Positions 20,320 to 29,165 of a stretch of DNA of 64,000 bases are shown here, in pieces (the stretch's first letter is position 1; each line of letters starts with the position of its first letter). Source of the stretch: Psychrobacter pygoscelis (lineage in GTDB: Bacteria; Pseudomonadota; Gammaproteobacteria; Pseudomonadales; Moraxellaceae); contig NZ_RQRU01000002.1 in the NCBI RefSeq assembly GCF_004335015.1, positions 434,001 through 498,000 of the forward strand, given 5' to 3'. The translations under genes were made by a program, and so were the position numbers. The notes under the pieces were generated by a model. The model saw only the letters and a program-made list of their open reading frames with translations, had not been told where the DNA came from and ran no database searches.

Positions 20320-21116
20320 TGAAAACGAGTTCCCGTCACTCCTCTGGTCGCTCTTTTGCTTGGTTAGGCCGCAGCTATCTTGGCCTGATTTATGCCCTAC
20401 TGTATCTGCCGATTATCGTTTTGGTGGTGATGTCATTCAATAAATCCAAGATTGGCTATAACTGGGGCGGCTTTAGTCTGAAGTGGTATGAGTCATTATT
20501 TAACAATCAGGCTATGGTCGATGCCTTTTTGCATTCGATCTGGCTAGGGCTTGCCGCGGCCACGGTATCCACACTGATTGGTACCCTGACTGCCTTAGCG
20601 CTACATCGCTACGACTTTCGCGGTAAAGGACTGCTCAATGGCTTATTATTCGTACTGATGATGTCACCTGAGATTGTACTGGCCATCTCCCTACTGGCGC
20701 TGTTTCTCCTCGTTGGCATGCAGCTTGGCTTTGTCTCATTACTCATCGCCCATATTACCTTTTGCTTACCGTTCGTGGTCATTACGGTCTTCGCACGGCT
20801 AAGCAGTCTCGATGAGCGCTTGATGGAGGCAGCGCGAGACTTAGGCGCAAACGAATCCACTATGGTGCGCACAGTATTGATTCCAGTTATCTTCCCCGCT
20901 GTCATGGCAGGTTGGCTACTGGCCTTCACTTTGTCTCTTGACGATGTCGTGGTATCGACCTTTGTTACTGGTCCCAGTTATGAGATTCTCCCCCTGCGAA
21001 TCTACTCGATGGTACGAGTCGGACTCAAGCCTGAAGTCAATGCTGTCGGTACGCTGCTGCTCGGTGCTTCACTAATTTTGGTGGTCATTTCACAATTATT
21101 ACTACGTAAACGCTAA
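20319..21116 (+). CDS. potC: polyamine ABC transporter permease PotC
   Basis: Second inner-membrane subunit, 265 residues. The EAA motif is EAARDLGANESTMVRTVLIPVIFP. The N-terminal KSKIGYNWGGFSLKWYESLF and SLDDVVVSTFVTGP segments are typical of PotC/PotI. It starts one base inside the potB stop codon, implying re-initiation. A terminator follows, so the operon ends here and contains no potD (the periplasmic polyamine-binding subunit), which must be encoded elsewhere. Confidence 0.93.
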   Translation: MKTSSRHSSGRSFAWLGRSYLGLIYALLYLPIIVLVVMSFNKSKIGYNWGGFSLKWYESLFNNQAMVDAFLHSIWLGLAAATVSTLIGTLTALALHRYDFRGKGLLNGLLFVLMMSPEIVLAISLLALFLLVGMQLGFVSLLIAHITFCLPFVVITVFARLSSLDERLMEAARDLGANESTMVRTVLIPVIFPAVMAGWLLAFTLSLDDVVVSTFVTGPSYEILPLRIYSMVRVGLKPEVNAVGTLLLGASLILVVISQLLLRKR

Positions 21117-21190
21117 CTAAGCTCAGCAGCTGGTAGCAGCCTCATCTCAATGTCTAACGCTGCATTGTAATTTTATTAACAACAGACGAT

Positions 21191-21227
21191 AAAAACGGTG
21201 AATTTCAAATGTCATTCACCGTTTTTT
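21191..21227 (+). terminator. potABC terminator
   Basis: ACGGTGAAT and ATTCACCGT form a 9-bp stem around a 10-base loop, with A and T tracts on both sides. Confidence 0.85.
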
Positions 21228-21294
21228 AAATTATAATGAATTTATTTCAATTTTATATTTTAGTCTCACGACCTGACGGTGGATCGCTTTTTTT

Positions 21295-22194
21295 ATGTTA
21301 GAACTTCGCCATTTAAAGACCTTGACCGCCCTTAGGGCACATGGCTCTCTAGCCGCTGCTGCCGATGAGCTTCATGTCACAGCATCCGCGGTATCGCACC
21401 AGCTAAAAGAGCTGGAAAACTACTATGATGTCAGTCTCGTCAATCGGCGAACGCGGCCATTAACGTTTACCCCAGCTGGCAAGGCGGTATTGAAGCTTGC
21501 AGATAGTATCCTACCGCAAGTCACACGAACCAAAGCCAACCTAAAACGACTGGCCCACGGGCAGGCGGGTAGACTGCGCCTAGCTTCTGAGTGTCATAGC
21601 TGCTTTGATTGGCTAATGCCTATCTTGAATAAATACCGGCGCGAGTGGTCAGATGTCGAGCTAGACTTCGCCACAGGCTTTGAGCCTGAGCCGCATCATC
21701 TACTATTAGAAGGTGATATTGATCTGCTGATTACCGCGAGCAATCTAGAGCTTGAGGGCGTCGCCTATCAGCCACTATTCGAATACGAAAGCCGCTTGGT
21801 ACTATCCCCTACCCATCCACTTGCTGAAGAAACCACCGCGATTCAACCCAGCCAATTAGCAGATCAGACTTTGATTGCCTATCCTGTCGAAGCTAAACGT
21901 CTGGATATTATTGCTAAATTTATGACCCCCGCTGAGGTCAGCTTTAAGCAAATTCGCACGACTGACTTAACCGCGATGCTGATTCAACTGGTCGCTAGCG
22001 AGCGCGGTGTGGCTGCACTCCCTGACTGGGTAGTGGCAGAATATGAGAAAAAGGGCTGGGTAGTGTCACGGCCCCTTGGACATGGTATCTATTGTCAGCT
22101 ATATGCCGCCACGCGAGTATCGAGCAAAGATACGGCGTATATGCAGGGTTTCGCCAATCTACTAGAAGGGCTGGTAAAACCGGCTAATTTGTAA
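21295..22194 (+). CDS. metR: LysR-family regulator MetR
   Basis: Transcription activator of methionine and C1 genes with homocysteine as co-effector. An N-terminal winged HTH (about 1-60: LRHLKTLTALRAHGSLAAAADELHVTASAVSHQLKELE, read in parts) is followed by the effector domain. LASECHSCFDWLMP near residue 98-111 is a MetR hallmark and separates it from generic LysR proteins. Length 299 residues, as expected. No met gene adjoins it; metE or other targets must be elsewhere. It is monocistronic and convergent with crcB, with a weak hairpin (22232-22248) between them. Confidence 0.9.
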   Translation: MLELRHLKTLTALRAHGSLAAAADELHVTASAVSHQLKELENYYDVSLVNRRTRPLTFTPAGKAVLKLADSILPQVTRTKANLKRLAHGQAGRLRLASECHSCFDWLMPILNKYRREWSDVELDFATGFEPEPHHLLLEGDIDLLITASNLELEGVAYQPLFEYESRLVLSPTHPLAEETTAIQPSQLADQTLIAYPVEAKRLDIIAKFMTPAEVSFKQIRTTDLTAMLIQLVASERGVAALPDWVVAEYEKKGWVVSRPLGHGIYCQLYAATRVSSKDTAYMQGFANLLEGLVKPANL

Positions 22195-22258
22195 ATCCAG
22201 ACTCTAGGGCATCAATGGTCAAGTTTAGTGCTGCTCTAATAGCAGCGCTTGGAGTAGC

Positions 22259-22630
22259 TTACCAAAACCCTTTGGTCAGATAGTAACCTACGGCAGTAGC
22301 AAATAAGGTGAAACAGACATGCAAAGCAATAAGAACGAGGCCAGCTAGTAGTTTACCGCTATTTAAGATACCAAATACCTCAGCACTGAAGCTGCTAAAC
22401 GTAGTCAGACCGCCTAAGAAGCCAGTAACGACAAACAGTCTAACGTGCGGCGACAAACTTGTACCAAATCGCTCGAAAACAACGATAGCGATGCCGATTA
22501 ATAGCCCACCAAGCACATTCGCCCCAAGAGTACCAAAGGGAATCCAATGCTCGATCGCATTGAAGCGCGATAACCAAGCTCGTAAGCATGCTCCTATAGC
22601 CGCTCCTAAACCAATCGCTAACCACTGCAT
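22259..22630 (-). CDS. crcB: fluoride channel CrcB/Fluc
   Basis: Small dual-topology membrane protein that exports fluoride as a dimer. 123 residues with four hydrophobic segments; [15 protein letters not shown] is the family signature with the Na+-site and pore Phe/Ser residues. Its ATG (22630) lies 13 bases inside the end of tsaD, and GAGG sits six bases before it, within the tsaD coding sequence. Expression is therefore translationally coupled, and there is no room for a fluoride riboswitch. Confidence 0.93.
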   Translation of the reverse strand: MQWLAIGLGAAIGACLRAWLSRFNAIEHWIPFGTLGANVLGGLLIGIAIVVFERFGTSLSPHVRLFVVTGFLGGLTTFSSFSAEVFGILNSGKLLAGLVLIALHVCFTLFATAVGYYLTKGFW

Positions 22631-23718
22631 CCATTACCTCGCTGCTCTGCTATTGCAACACTGCCGCTGACTGCAGGTAGCTCATCAATATTCCACCTTG
22701 GTACGCAGCTGACAGACAAGTCATCTGCTTGCCCAGCGACAAGCCGCTCAAAACCGGCATAAGCGATCATTGCCCCATTATCCGTACATAGAGCGGGTGG
22801 AGCATAATGGACCGTCGCCTGAATTTTGCCCAGTTCACGAGTTAACATCTCACGCAAGTGCGTGTTAGCGCTAACGCCGCCAGCGATGACCAATCGGCGC
22901 ATGTTGGTCTGCTTTAGGGCTTTGACGCACTTCTTGACCAAAGTATCGACGACGGCATGTTGAAAGCTAGCAGCAATATCAGCTCGGACTTGATCATTAC
23001 TATTATCTCCTGCTAGGTCAGAGCCATCAGTATCTTTGATGAGATTGTGCACCGCTGTTTTCATCCCACTAAATGAGAAATCAAGGCCTTTGTGGAGCAT
23101 CGGCCGCGGTAGCTCATAAGCGTTTGGGTCCCCTGTCTCAGCCAGTTTAGCGATGTTTGGTCCACCCGGATAAGGCAGCCCAAGCATCTTAGCGGCTTTA
23201 TCAAAGCACTCTCCAGCCGCATCATCTATCGACTCTCCCAATATCTCATACTGACCCACGCCACGCGCTGCGACAAGCATGGTATGCCCACCAGATACCA
23301 GTAACGACACGAAGGGAAAGTCTGGAGGATTGGCCCCCATCAATGGCGCTAATAAATGACCTTCCATATGATGCACGCCGATAGCAGGAATGCCAAGGCC
23401 AAAGGCTAAGCTGCGGCCAAATAGCGCGCCTGTCATCAGTGCGCCGATTAGTCCTGGACCTTTGGTATAAGCTATCGCATCAATATCAGTCTTACTGAGT
23501 TGGCATTGCTCAAGTAACTCATGAAATAAGGGCACTAATTTGCGAATGTGATCACGACTGGCCAGCTCAGGGACGACACCACCATAAGTAGCGTGTAGCT
23601 CAATCTGTGAATACAATACTTGACCGACTAAACCTTGATTTGGGCTGTCTATCTGCTCACTGTCAAATATGGCCAGTCCTGTCTCGTCGCATGAGGTCTC
23701 AAGTCCTAATACTTTCAT
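22618..23718 (-). CDS. tsaD: tRNA N6-adenosine threonylcarbamoyltransferase TsaD
   Basis: Transfers threonylcarbamoyl from TC-AMP to A37 of ANN-decoding tRNAs, together with TsaB and TsaE. Motifs: [11 protein letters not shown] at the N-terminus, the metal-binding [33 protein letters not shown], and [12 protein letters not shown] near the end. Length 366 residues (E. coli 337); the extra residues are in the C-terminal tail that overlaps crcB and in a polar Asp/Asn-rich loop near residue 230-240. Upstream is a short spacer and the terminator of the cytochrome c gene. Confidence 0.96.
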   Translation of the reverse strand: MKVLGLETSCDETGLAIFDSEQIDSPNQGLVGQVLYSQIELHATYGGVVPELASRDHIRKLVPLFHELLEQCQLSKTDIDAIAYTKGPGLIGALMTGALFGRSLAFGLGIPAIGVHHMEGHLLAPLMGANPPDFPFVSLLVSGGHTMLVAARGVGQYEILGESIDDAAGECFDKAAKMLGLPYPGGPNIAKLAETGDPNAYELPRPMLHKGLDFSFSGMKTAVHNLIKDTDGSDLAGDNSNDQVRADIAASFQHAVVDTLVKKCVKALKQTNMRRLVIAGGVSANTHLREMLTRELGKIQATVHYAPPALCTDNGAMIAYAGFERLVAGQADDLSVSCVPRWNIDELPAVSGSVAIAEQRGNGCSG

Positions 23719-23864
23719 AATCTTGCCTACTTAACTCTTTATCATTAATCGCCAGTTATTGATCACCAGTCGGTGATGCTCAACCTTCAATCACTCGTTA
23801 CTGCTCGTTACCACCCATGACCATAAATGCAGCTACGACAGCTGGACTATGAGTGATTGACTAT

Positions 23865-23896
23865 AAAAAACCGCCATTGCCGAGGACAATGACGGT
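23865..23896 (-). terminator. cytochrome c gene terminator
   Basis: On the minus strand ACCGTCATTG pairs with CAATGGCGGT (one G-U), followed by TTTTTTATAG. Confidence 0.75.
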
Positions 23897-23932
23897 AGTG
23901 TAGCAAATTTACAAGGTATTCAGGGTATAGAC

Positions 23933-24505
23933 TTAGCTTGCCTCAGCAATCATATAGTCTACCGCAGCGTGCACTTCAGCTTCGCTCACGCCATTGACAG
24001 CTTGAGGTGGCATCTTGTTAAAACCTTGCGCTGAGTGCTCGTATAGCGTCTCTTTACCTTTAGCAATATGCGGCGCCCAAGCTTCTTTATTGCCGAATTT
24101 AGGAGCCTCTAGCAGACCAGTGGCATGACAAGCTTGGCACTGGCGCTCATATAACGCTTTACCCGCATCAGCAGACAACTCAGTGTCAGAACCAGCAGCG
24201 GCAGCCGTTTCTTCTACCGCCACACCATCAGCATCAGCGTCTTGAGCTATTGCCTCTTCAGCTACAGCAGGCTCTGTCACAGGTACTGACTCGGCGCTAG
24301 TTTCCTCTGCTGGCGCTTCTTGTATTGCTTCTTCAACAATAGTCGTTTCAGCCGCGGGCGCTTCAGCTGCTGGCTCGACACTAGCGCTATCATCGCTTTT
24401 GCTACAAGCACTAAGTCCAGTAGCGGCCGTCAAAATCAACAGTGCTGATAAGGACTTGGCAATACGGTTACGACGATTTAGGGAATAATATTGGCTGGGG
24501 GTCAT
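23933..24505 (-). CDS. cytochrome c5-like lipoprotein with acidic Ala/Glu linker
   Basis: Predicted monoheme class I cytochrome c. The heme motif CQACH is near residue 124-128, with a probable axial Met in KMPPQAV. The N-terminus has a hydrophobic segment ending LSACSKS, a lipobox, so it is likely a membrane-tethered electron carrier. Between anchor and heme domain lie about 75 residues rich in Ala, Glu, Pro and Val, presumably a flexible spacer. The heme domain resembles cytochrome c5/c555. No strong ribosome binding site context was resolved. It is followed downstream by a terminator. Confidence 0.85.
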   Translation of the reverse strand: MTPSQYYSLNRRNRIAKSLSALLILTAATGLSACSKSDDSASVEPAAEAPAAETTIVEEAIQEAPAEETSAESVPVTEPAVAEEAIAQDADADGVAVEETAAAAGSDTELSADAGKALYERQCQACHATGLLEAPKFGNKEAWAPHIAKGKETLYEHSAQGFNKMPPQAVNGVSEAEVHAAVDYMIAEAS

Positions 24506-24571
24506 AAGTTGGCTCCTTGCTGGTAAGGTTCCGAGACTAGCGACATACCACTCCTACCTATCAAAACATCC

Positions 24572-24625
24572 ATATTAAAGTGCCAATATTAAACTGATAT
24601 CAAAGCAGTAATATTAAAGTGCCAA
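24572..24625. repeat. spaced direct repeats upstream of the cytochrome c gene
   Basis: ATATTAAAGTGCCAA occurs exactly at 24572-24586 and 24611-24625. A degenerate copy (ATATTAAACTGAT) starts at 24586 between them. The block lies in the leader of the cytochrome c gene and could be a regulator-binding array. Confidence 0.6.
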
Positions 24626-24736
24626 CGCCATAATGATGCTACAAAATCAGCAAGCTTTGTCAGTCTTCTTTCGATCAATATTGGTTTCTTTAAATGGTCT
24701 TAGTAGGGTGTCTCTAGCACCTCGAAACGAAAATGT

Positions 24737-25126
24737 CTAGTTGGTGGTACTGGCATCTGCGGCGTTAGCTGTATCAGCAGTCGCGGCTTCAGCAGTATCG
24801 GTCGTAGCGTCGGTTGGGCTTACTGCCGCCGCTGCATCTGCTTCCGCTTCAGGGTTGGCTTCAGCATCAGTAGCTGGCGCAGCTGTATCGGCTGCATCTC
24901 CTTCTCCATCAGCCGTATCAACTTGCGGCGCAGGCGTGGTTTCAAATTCAATGACTTCTGCTTCAGGGGCATTAGCACGCGCCAACTCAGCGGCTTCTTC
25001 CACTCTATCTGGCGCTTTAACTTCTTCATGGCCTTCACCACCACACGCACTAAGCAACACTGCACCAAATGACACAGTAGCCATTAAGATAGCTTTTGGC
25101 AGAGTACCTTTAATCGATTTATTCAT
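24737..25126 (-). CDS. small lipoprotein with acidic low-complexity Ala/Asp/Thr tail
   Basis: 129 residues. The N-terminus (ILMATVSFGAVLLSACGG) is a clear lipoprotein signal with Cys near residue 28. After a short charged segment (EEVKAPDRVEEAAELARANAPEAEV) the rest, residues 60-129, is almost only Ala, Asp, Glu, Thr and Pro. No fold or function is recognised. The adjacent cytochrome c lipoprotein has a similar acidic Ala-rich spacer. Function unknown; the lipoprotein call is firm from the signal, and the coding strand is chosen because the opposite strand reads only Ala/Ser/Val shadow. Confidence 0.7.
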   Translation of the reverse strand: MNKSIKGTLPKAILMATVSFGAVLLSACGGEGHEEVKAPDRVEEAAELARANAPEAEVIEFETTPAPQVDTADGEGDAADTAAPATDAEANPEAEADAAAAVSPTDATTDTAEAATADTANAADASTTN

Positions 25127-25656
25127 ACAGTTATCCTCATGAAATCAATAAAATTTGTCAGTAAAATACTTAATCAATATTAAGGTTATCATAGCATATA
25201 TCCCCAAAATTCAATGTTAAAAAGACTTAATTTTAGTAAGGATATACATACTTACCAGTTCAATTGGCGCTCACAGCTTTAAATACGATTGGTTGATTAT
25301 ATTCAGGCAATATATCGCGCTATGTTAATTACTTGTTAACTGCGTTATTGATGCCTTAATAAGATAATTGCTTAAAAAACCAACCATTTCATTGGTATCA
25401 ATAGGTGGATTAATTATTTCCATAAATATTGACATTAATGGCTTAGTATTATAGAATATCCGCCCTTATGCTATAGTAATAGATATTTAGCATTTACCTA
25501 TAAGTTATTGATTGCCGTTTATCTTATAGACGGGCAATGATTTATATATTTTCCTAGTTTGAGCTGATGCCGCTAATATTGAGACCATGCGGCTAATACT
25601 AATCACACAGCCAAGCTAATGCCATTATATTGTCTCAATCCATATAAGGAGTCTTC
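25127..25656. other. intergenic region upstream of rpsU
   Basis: 530 bases, very AT-rich, separating the divergent lipoprotein gene and rpsU. It contains one good promoter (listed separately) and no credible small ORF. Confidence 0.5.
25429..25457 (+). promoter_or_regulatory. sigma-70 promoter for rpsU
   Basis: TTGACA (25429-25434), 17-base spacer, TAGAAT (25452-25457): a perfect -35 and a 5/6 -10. It gives a leader of about 190 bases before the rpsU ATG. Confidence 0.65.
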
Positions 25657-25872
25657 ATGCCTGCAGTTAAGGTTAAAGAAAACGAACCCGTTGATATCGC
25701 TATCCGCCGTTTTAAGCGTGCTTGTGAAAAAGCAGGCGTCTTATCTGACGTTCGTAAACGTGAGTTTTACGAAAAACCAACGCAAGAGCGCAAGCGTAAA
25801 AAAGCCGCTGCAGTTAAGCGTTATAAGAAAAAACTTCAGCGTGAATCAATCCGTACTACGCGTATGTACTAA
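25657..25872 (+). CDS. rpsU: 30S ribosomal protein S21
   Basis: 71 residues, highly basic. It starts [21 protein letters not shown] and ends RTTRMY, the standard S21 pattern. AAGGAG lies six bases before the ATG. In Enterobacteria rpsU heads the dnaG-rpoD macromolecular synthesis operon; here it is followed by a yqeY-family gene instead. Confidence 0.97.
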   Translation: MPAVKVKENEPVDIAIRRFKRACEKAGVLSDVRKREFYEKPTQERKRKKAAAVKRYKKKLQRESIRTTRMY

Positions 25873-25965
25873 GCAATTGACCTTAGGTCTTTGCGCTAGT
25901 AGCTAGTAGTAGCTGAAATACTGAATACTCTTAGAATAAGAGACTGATAGTCCCTATCATGGCTG

Positions 25966-25984
25966 AAGCTTATTAAATAAGCTT
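25966..25984. repeat. AT-rich palindrome after rpsU
   Basis: AAGCTTATT and AATAAGCTT flank one A, a 9-bp perfect palindrome 94 bases after the rpsU stop. It is followed by only three T residues, so it is a weak terminator at best. Confidence 0.4.
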
Positions 25985-26180
25985 TAACATTATCAAATAT
26001 GTGATAGTAGAGAGCGACGGTTTGCCACACTATTGGAGCTATTGTTAAAGCTCTAATTTGTTGATTAAACCTTTCCTCTACTGTATTTGATAAACACAAG
26101 ACTTAATTGACGCTTGATAGTCTTAAGGCTCTTATACAATAAGTATCTGCTACCTAATGTGGTTAGCAAAATGCTTATAT

Positions 26181-26219
26181 AAACGCCACTGTTATCTAAT
26201 GATTTCAGTGGCGTTTTTT
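26181..26219 (+). terminator. intrinsic terminator upstream of the yqeY gene
   Basis: AAACGCCACTG and CAGTGGCGTTT form an 11-bp stem with a 14-base loop and six T residues. It is 58 bases before the next ATG and more than 300 bases after rpsU. Confidence 0.8.
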
Positions 26220-26276
26220 ATGCTACAATTTTTGTCGATTTTATTGAATCTAATTCTATGATGGTAAGGAAATGTA

Positions 26277-26726
26277 ATGAGCGCATTAAAAAATACGATA
26301 ACGGAAAGCGTAAAAACCGCCATGAAAGCTCGTGAGCTTGAGAAAGTTAAAGTGCTACGCAATGTGCAATCAGTTATCAAACAGATTGAGATAGATCGTC
26401 AAATTGAGCTTGATGACACGGGCGTATTAGAAATCCTGCAAAAGCAGCTAAAGCAGCGTCAAGAATCACTAGCGGTATTCACAGACAATGGTCGTGATGA
26501 TCTGGCACAAAAAGAGCAGTTTGAGATCGACATCATCAACGAGTTTATGCCACAACAGATGAGTGACGAAGCACTGGCCGAATTGGTCAATGAAGAAATC
26601 GCGAGCCAAGGCGCTACGTCTATGAAAGATATGGGCAAAGTCATGGCCGCACTCAAAGCAAAGACCACTGGTCAAGCTGATCCTGCTACGGTATCCAAAC
26701 TTGTGAAGCTAGCGCTGCAAGGCTAG
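26277..26726 (+). CDS. yqeY: GatB/YqeY-domain protein
   Basis: 149-residue helical protein of the YqeY family, related to the tail of amidotransferase GatB and suggested to bind tRNA. Matching segments are KTAMKARELEKVKVLRNV near the start, ESLAVFTDNGRDDLAQKEQFEIDIINEFMPQQMS in the middle (read in parts) and MKDMGKVMAALKAKTTGQADPATVSKLVK at the end. AAGGAA precedes the ATG. Position next to rpsU is common for this family. Its molecular role is not established. Confidence 0.92.
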   Translation: MSALKNTITESVKTAMKARELEKVKVLRNVQSVIKQIEIDRQIELDDTGVLEILQKQLKQRQESLAVFTDNGRDDLAQKEQFEIDIINEFMPQQMSDEALAELVNEEIASQGATSMKDMGKVMAALKAKTTGQADPATVSKLVKLALQG

Positions 26727-26791
26727 TCGGTTAGGCTCATTACCCTTAATAAAGTAATAAAACTAGATGAGAGCCAAAAAGCGGCACTAAA

Positions 26792-26837
26792 AGCGAGCTT
26801 TGTTATGGTTGCAACAAGAACCTAGCAAAAGCTCGCT
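26792..26837 (-). terminator. hairpin between yqeY and bepA (bepA terminator)
   Basis: AGCGAGCTTT and AAAGCTCGCT form a 10-bp perfect stem across 26 bases. On the minus strand TTTTAG follows, which suits the convergent protease gene. Confidence 0.6.
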
Positions 26838-26893
26838 CGCGTTTAAACATCACGTAAAATGTAAATACACAGTTTAAATACATCGAACTGGCT

Positions 26894-28582
26894 TTAAGGC
26901 TTAAAGTCTCTGGCCACTTTGATAGCATCAATTTCGCTTTTAACAGTCGCTGACAGAGATTTATTTGACGCTTGTTTCGCTAAGCGCGAGGCTTGAGTCA
27001 ATGATACAAGCGCGTCGTCATATCTGCCTTGCCACAGCTCCACCTGACCACGATAGCGAAGGGCGTTGATTGTAGCGATCTGTGATAAGGACGTATCACT
27101 GGTGTGCTTAGCCAGATAATCATTGGCCTGCTGTAGTCCTCGCCAGGCCTGAATATCGCTTGGCTGTGACTGCGTTAGTGGCTTAAGTAGCGTTTGTGCT
27201 CGCTGCGCTTGTCCCAATACCGTCAACACCTGTGCTAAATATAAACGTAGATCGCGGCGTTCAGGGTACAGATACTGCTGAGCCTGAAGAATATTCGCCG
27301 CCTCTTGCCAGTCACCTTGTGCTCGAACAAGCTCACTCCGAGTAATCGATAATAGTGGCTCAAGGGCAGCCTGTTGGCTTGCAGGTTGCTGCTGCAAAGC
27401 TGCAAGTTCAGACTTCGCTTCATCAAAGCGTTGCTGCTTGGCGTACCAGCTAATGAGTGCCAAAGCAGCGCCAGAGCTTTTCGTCGCTGCCGTTTTGAGT
27501 GCTTGCTCGTTGGCCTGATTAGTCAAAAACTGAACGCGCCAATATAGCAAGTCAAATTGTGCTTGCTTTTGTGATTGCGCCGTCAGCCCCGTAGTGGGAT
27601 ACTGCTGCGCTCTACTTTGTGCTTCACTAAGACGCTCAGCGCTCAACGGGTGAGAGCGTACAAAGCTTGGTAGGAAGCCGTTAGCCGTTTGATTGAGCTG
27701 ACTGTGGGCATTTAAAGTGGCAAAGAACCTTGGCATGGCCTTAGGGTCAAACCCAGCTTGGGTCATAATCTGCATACCGACGCGGTCTGCTTCACGCTCG
27801 TTGTCGCGGCTAAAGGCCATCTGACTGTCTAACGCTGCGGTTTGACTGCCCATCATAATGGCGGTAGCCGCATCTCCGTCTGCTCCAGAAGCCGCTATCG
27901 CTGCAAGCAGCCCTCCTAGCTGTAGCAGTAGTGCTTTTCGCCGTGCTTCATCACTGTGCTCATAGTGGCGCTGGCTTAAGTGAGCGACTTCATGGGCCAG
28001 CACACTGGCGATCTCATCCATACTTTTAGCAGCAGTAATGGTGCCTGAATTAAGACCAATCACGCCGCCAGGAATAGCAAAAGCATTAATAGCCGGATCA
28101 TTGATAAGTACTAGCGCTAAAGGCGCTTGCTGACGTACTTGAGCGTTTAATCGCCACGTCATATCTTGAATCACTGATTGCACCCATGGGTCTTCGAGGG
28201 TCGCCACCTGACCATTTAAGCGCTGTAATGACCATTCGCCTATCAAGCGGTTTTGATACTGGTCAGCAAAGCTGACTCCCTGCCGACTGAGATCTGGTAC
28301 CCGAAATGCAGAATTACCCGAAGTATTGGGGTTATAGCGGGTACTGCCTAGTGCCGATGGGGTTGTCGTCAGATAGCTATCTGCTGAAATAGAGGGCTCT
28401 GCTGTGACAGCCGCTGATACTGTAGTGGCACTGAGCGCTATACTGACGCCTAACGCGACACAACGTAGCGGAGCACAGCTAATCTGATAGCCCAAATCGA
28501 TAGCACAGTCAGTAAAGTCGGTTTTAAGCCCGATATTAACATGGCTACTAAATCTACGAAGGTCACTGGTTGTTTTTATCAT
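26894..28582 (-). CDS. bepA: M48-family periplasmic metalloprotease/chaperone, BepA-like
   Basis: Zinc metalloprotease with C-terminal TPR repeats. By family it monitors outer-membrane protein (LptD) assembly in the periplasm. The active site is HEVAHLSQRH (about residue 198-207), with the third ligand in DNEREADRVG (about 261-270). A loop GLNSGTITAAKSMDEIASVLAHEVAHL is typical. Residues about 360-560 are Ala/Gln-rich helical repeats. The hydrophobic signal CVALGVSIALSATTVSA begins only at about residue 42, so the N-terminus is unusually long. The ATG at 28582 has no clear Shine-Dalgarno, and the true start may be internal. Length 562 compared with 487 for E. coli BepA. Confidence 0.88.
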   Translation of the reverse strand: MIKTTSDLRRFSSHVNIGLKTDFTDCAIDLGYQISCAPLRCVALGVSIALSATTVSAAVTAEPSISADSYLTTTPSALGSTRYNPNTSGNSAFRVPDLSRQGVSFADQYQNRLIGEWSLQRLNGQVATLEDPWVQSVIQDMTWRLNAQVRQQAPLALVLINDPAINAFAIPGGVIGLNSGTITAAKSMDEIASVLAHEVAHLSQRHYEHSDEARRKALLLQLGGLLAAIAASGADGDAATAIMMGSQTAALDSQMAFSRDNEREADRVGMQIMTQAGFDPKAMPRFFATLNAHSQLNQTANGFLPSFVRSHPLSAERLSEAQSRAQQYPTTGLTAQSQKQAQFDLLYWRVQFLTNQANEQALKTAATKSSGAALALISWYAKQQRFDEAKSELAALQQQPASQQAALEPLLSITRSELVRAQGDWQEAANILQAQQYLYPERRDLRLYLAQVLTVLGQAQRAQTLLKPLTQSQPSDIQAWRGLQQANDYLAKHTSDTSLSQIATINALRYRGQVELWQGRYDDALVSLTQASRLAKQASNKSLSATVKSEIDAIKVARDFKP

Positions 28583-29165
28583 ATTGGTCTATTGCCACGG
28601 GCTATCATCTAATAGGCTATATTGGTTTATGCGGACTGTTGAGACAAAATTGGCCTTTATGCCATCTGTAGCTACCTTTATTTCAAAGGCTTTTACTTAA
28701 CTAAAGATTGTGTCGACGAGGACATAATGACTATACGAGGTTGTCTAGAAGGGGTCAATACGACTGACCATAATGATGCCAATGGGTGACGTTAGAGTAA
28801 TAATGCCCCTATGAAATACCCTGTAAAGAACTTTGCTAGAGATAGTTGTGCTAAAAATTATGACAAGCGCTTACGCTTTTTGCATACCAACTAGAAGTTT
28901 ATTATCAAGCGCTGTGTCAGTCCATCTTACATTGTCTTTCTTTAGAATTATTATATGATAGTGTCTATTAAGAAGTACTATTGGTCGGCTGATAGTCTTT
29001 TTGCATTATTGTCTTTTTACCTTATTATTGACCCGTCACTATTTACACTTTTTGTAGATTATTAGACGACTCGACTTTATCTGCTCATTCACTTTAATGT
29101 ACAAAATTTCTTACTCTTTTTACCAACGATTCTTTTGCGACGTTCTGTAATACTAGGTTCATTAT
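28583..29165. other. divergent intergenic region bepA-tusA-like
   Basis: 583 bases. AT-rich with many TTGAC/TTTACA-like hexamers, but I could not choose a promoter. A 20-codon ORF starting at the ATG at 28727, after GAGG, is too short to support. Confidence 0.4.

Larger units (their letters stand above)
25873..26276. other. rpsU-yqeY intergenic region
   Basis: 404 bases with an AT-rich perfect palindrome (25966-25984) and a strong hairpin near its end. It has no ORF. It could be a long 3' leader of rpsU or encode a small RNA. Confidence 0.4.

Noticed and set aside
22618-22660. Fluoride riboswitch before crcB
   Set aside because: crcB starts inside tsaD, so there is no leader to hold it.
24741-25142. 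133-codon plus-strand frame opposite the acidic lipoprotein gene
   Set aside because: It reads almost only Ala, Ser and Val, the mirror of the GC-rich Ala/Asp/Thr codons on the other strand, where a real lipoprotein signal exists.
28727-28789. 20-codon ORF with GAGG upstream in the bepA-tusA spacer
   Set aside because: Too short and no pattern; a match of this kind is expected by chance.
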